From Chryseobacterium culicis (GTDB lineage: Bacteria > Bacteroidota > Bacteroidia > Flavobacteriales > Weeksellaceae): a stretch of DNA of 64,000 nucleotides. The position numbers and the translations under genes were made by a program. The notes under the pieces were generated by a model that saw only the letters and a list, made by a program, of their open reading frames with translations, had not been told where the DNA came from and searched no databases. The first letter of the stretch is position 1. Every line of letters begins with the position of its first letter. The stretch spans positions 207,798-271,797 of the forward strand of contig NZ_FNWQ01000006.1 of the NCBI RefSeq assembly GCF_900108365.1, read 5' to 3'. Of this stretch, positions 62,097 through 64,000 are shown one piece after another.

Positions 62097-62960
62097 ATGA
62101 AAAAAATAGCAGTAATAGGAAGCAACGGACAATTGGGAAACTGCATCAGAAAAATAGCTCCTGACTTCGAAAATCAATATGAGTTCTTGTTTACAGACTC
62201 GTCTACTTTAGATGTAACCAACGAAGACCAGGTGAATGACTTCTTTTATGATAATAAGCCTGATTACTGCATCAATGCGTCAGCATACACAGCAGTAGAC
62301 CTGGCAGAAACTGAAAAAGAGAAAGCCTTTGCAGTTAACGCGGACGGTGTAGCCCACCTTGCCCAGGCGTGTGCAGATTATAAAGCTACCCTGATTCATG
62401 TTTCAACAGACTATGTTTTTGACGGAACCACAAATCTTCCCTATTCAGAAGACGATTTTACCAATCCAATAGGTATTTATGGAGAATCAAAAAGAAAAGG
62501 AGAAGAACTGGCATTGGAAATTAATCCTAAAACAATTATTCTGAGAACCTCATGGCTGTATTCGGAATTTAATAAAAACTTCGTGAAAACAATGCTCAGT
62601 CTGTTCTCGCAGAAAAAAGAATTAGGAATTGTTGCAGATCAGTTCGGGCAGCCTACCAATGCAAATGATCTGGCAGAAGCTATCATCAAGATCATAAAGG
62701 CTCCACAGAAAACATACGGGATTTTCCACTTCTCAAACTATCCGGAAACAACATGGTTTGAATTCGCACAAAAAATTGCCGAGTTTTCAAAATCCACGGT
62801 AAAATTAAATCCTTTAACTACCGAACAGTATCCAACTCCAGCCAAAAGACCTGTCAGAAGTACAATGTCTCTGGATAAAATAGAAAAAGCGTATACAATA
62901 GAACCCAAACATTGGGAAAATAGCCTGGAAGAATGTATTGACATACTTTCACAACAATAA
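62097..62960 (+). CDS. rfbD: dTDP-4-dehydrorhamnose reductase
   Basis: A 287-residue extended SDR. The N-terminal IAVIGSNGQLGNCI contains the GxxGxxG motif, and the catalytic YGESKRKGE (Tyr-x-x-x-Lys) is at about residue 130, with HVSTDYVFDG before it. It reduces dTDP-4-keto-L-rhamnose to dTDP-L-rhamnose using NAD(P)H, feeding surface polysaccharides. The other rml genes are not in the window. The next gene starts eight bases after its stop. Confidence 0.92.
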   Translation: MKKIAVIGSNGQLGNCIRKIAPDFENQYEFLFTDSSTLDVTNEDQVNDFFYDNKPDYCINASAYTAVDLAETEKEKAFAVNADGVAHLAQACADYKATLIHVSTDYVFDGTTNLPYSEDDFTNPIGIYGESKRKGEELALEINPKTIILRTSWLYSEFNKNFVKTMLSLFSQKKELGIVADQFGQPTNANDLAEAIIKIIKAPQKTYGIFHFSNYPETTWFEFAQKIAEFSKSTVKLNPLTTEQYPTPAKRPVRSTMSLDKIEKAYTIEPKHWENSLEECIDILSQQ

Positions 62961-62967
62961 TATATAT

Positions 62968-63648
62968 ATGAAGAATATCGCAATCATCTTTTCTATATTG
63001 TGTATCCAGCTTTGGAGTGCACAGAATGTTTATCTTACAAAAGTGGAGAAAACAAACGATAATACAGACAAATTTTTCTACAGAAAAGAAGATGCTACAG
63101 AAGATGCTGTTTATTTGGGAGAAGTAGAAGTTCAGGGATTTTCAAAAGATGATGCATTGATATTTTCATTGGTTTATAAAAAAGCAAAAGAGATCGGAGC
63201 CAATACATTTCAGTTAAGACCTTTTGAAAATGTTGATGGAACACCTCAGGCTTTTAATGCTGCCAATTATAAAGTAGCATTATATTATACCCCTAAAGAA
63301 AAACTAACCGCCCGTCACGGAGAGATGTATATTTTCGCTTCCTCTGAAAAAGATCAGAAAATAAGCATCAATCGTAAAGATTATACCATTTCTCCAAGAT
63401 CATTTTTAAAGTTAAAAGTAATCCCAGGCGAAATATACACTATTTCAACCAAGAAGCTTTTAGGTTCCACCGTTAAAATTCAGCCCAAAGCCAATGAAGA
63501 TAATGTTTATTTTCAGATTTCATCTTTAAAAGTAAAGTCTGATAATTCAGGATCGGGTGGTTTAAACCTTAAATCAGGAGATATTATTGGTCTTGAAAAG
63601 TCCTATGCAGAATTCTTAAGTGCCATCTACCAGGAAAGCAAACCTTAA
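62968..63648 (+). CDS. Hypothetical secreted protein
   Basis: 226 residues from the ATG at 62968, chosen because it gives a proper signal peptide (MKNIAIIFSILCIQLWSAQ); a longer frame would overlap rfbD. Mature part is beta-rich with EVEVQGFSKDDALIFSLVYKKAKEIG, a YwqK- or heavy-metal-domain-like alternation, and KEKLTARHGEMYIFAS. I do not recognise a family. It probably shares the rfbD transcript. No strong terminator follows. Confidence 0.7.
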   Translation: MKNIAIIFSILCIQLWSAQNVYLTKVEKTNDNTDKFFYRKEDATEDAVYLGEVEVQGFSKDDALIFSLVYKKAKEIGANTFQLRPFENVDGTPQAFNAANYKVALYYTPKEKLTARHGEMYIFASSEKDQKISINRKDYTISPRSFLKLKVIPGEIYTISTKKLLGSTVKIQPKANEDNVYFQISSLKVKSDNSGSGGLNLKSGDIIGLEKSYAEFLSAIYQESKP

Positions 63649-64000
63649 AATAGAACTATAATAAGCATATTGTGGGTTTTAATTTATATAAATTTAAATT
63701 GAGGGCTTTTTATTTAAAATTTTTCTTCCTTTGAATCAGGTTCTTAGGGCTGAATATGAACAAAAGGTAATTTTTATGTTAAATAAACTTGTTTTGCGTG
63801 TTAATAAGTTGTTATCTTTGCCCCACTGAAAACGAGAGTTGATCAGTAAGCGCAGGAGAGCTTTTAGATAAGCATAAACATGATGATACTTCATAAGAGA
63901 GACTAAAAAAAACTTTTAAATTTTTTGAGAAAAGAGTTGTGGTTTTAAAAATAGTTATTATCTTCGCAGTCCCAATTACAGGGAGCGCAGGAGTATAGGA
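63649..64000. other. Right-edge intergenic region with promoter and leader
   Basis: 352 bases with no protein frame. After AT-rich sequence come an exact -7 element (63813-63820), a second similar but imperfect TATCTTCG (63959-63966) and two copies of agcgcaggag (63849-63858 and 63984-63993). This looks like the long leader of a stable-RNA or highly expressed gene lying beyond the window. No 16S or tRNA sequence is reached. Confidence 0.45.
63789..63820 (+). promoter_or_regulatory. Promoter of the gene beyond the right edge
   Basis: TTG (63789-63791), 21-base spacer, TATCTTTG (63813-63820): both Bacteroidota elements at the right distance. A long untranslated leader of at least 170 bases follows. 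Confidence 0.55.

Noticed and set aside
63800..64000. Start of a 16S rRNA or tRNA gene
   Set aside because: No 16S 5' sequence or cloverleaf with TTC loop is reached before the window ends.
1..64000. Insertion sequence or prophage
   Set aside because: No transposase, integrase or phage structural gene and no terminal inverted repeats flanking a cassette were found.

Overview
The window reads as a chromosomal segment of a flavobacterium of the Chryseobacterium type (phylum Bacteroidota). The signs are low G+C, TAnnTTTG promoter elements with no Shine-Dalgarno pattern, type IX secretion (T9SS) sorting domains, and above all a long gene set for a flexirubin-type pigment (an aryl-polyene acid esterified to a dialkylresorcinol). 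The species assignment is an inference; no rRNA gene is visible.

Bases 405-37261 hold the pigment locus. On the left, a minus-strand flavin-dependent halogenase faces a plus-strand run: tyrosine ammonia-lyase, ketoreductase, ketosynthase, acyl carrier protein (ACP), LpxL-like acyltransferase, a carotenoid-desaturase-like oxidoreductase, a C45-type acyltransferase/hydrolase lipoprotein, a small membrane protein and an alpha/beta hydrolase. A secreted M36 metalloprotease (11708-14347) follows. Three minus-strand operons come next. 21874-14398 encodes a truncated ketosynthase, ACP, ketosynthase/chain-length-factor pair, polysaccharide deacetylase, LolA, a LolB-like lipoprotein, a FabZ-like hotdog protein and a GT2-DUF2062 fusion. 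29663-24634 encodes a conserved unknown, a BtrH-like acyltransferase, an ABC-2 exporter, a thioesterase and a third ketosynthase. 37261-30629 encodes an MMPL transporter/acyltransferase/methyltransferase-like fusion, DarA, DarB and two hotdog dehydratases. In outline: tyrosine is deaminated to 4-coumarate, the ketosynthases, reductase and dehydratases extend it to an aryl polyene, DarB/DarA make the resorcinol, an acyltransferase joins the two, and MMPL plus LolA/LolB-like proteins move the product to the outer membrane. No AMP-forming coumarate:ACP ligase and no phosphopantetheinyl transferase are visible here.

Two insertions interrupt the pigment operons. 22039-24591 carries a lipoprotein with a JAMM-like metal motif and a tandem pair of related small secreted proteins. 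29965-30144 is a 59-residue double-glycine-leader peptide gene with its own promoter and terminator.

Bases 37454-45685 hold envelope and glycan genes (membrane proteins, an EpsG-like polymerase, an OafA-like acyltransferase) and a large T9SS-sorted protein with an internal duplication. topA follows, then a six-cysteine 124-residue orphan protein and a degenerate arginase-fold protein. Bases 50306-55942 are exopolysaccharide genes (GT2, WecA/MraY-like, Wza-like, Wzc-like kinase). 56156-61493 is an outer-membrane biogenesis block (DUF6089-like, uppS, bamA, two Skp/OmpH proteins). The window ends with a thioesterase, rfbD, a secreted unknown, and a leader with promoter motifs whose gene lies beyond the right edge.
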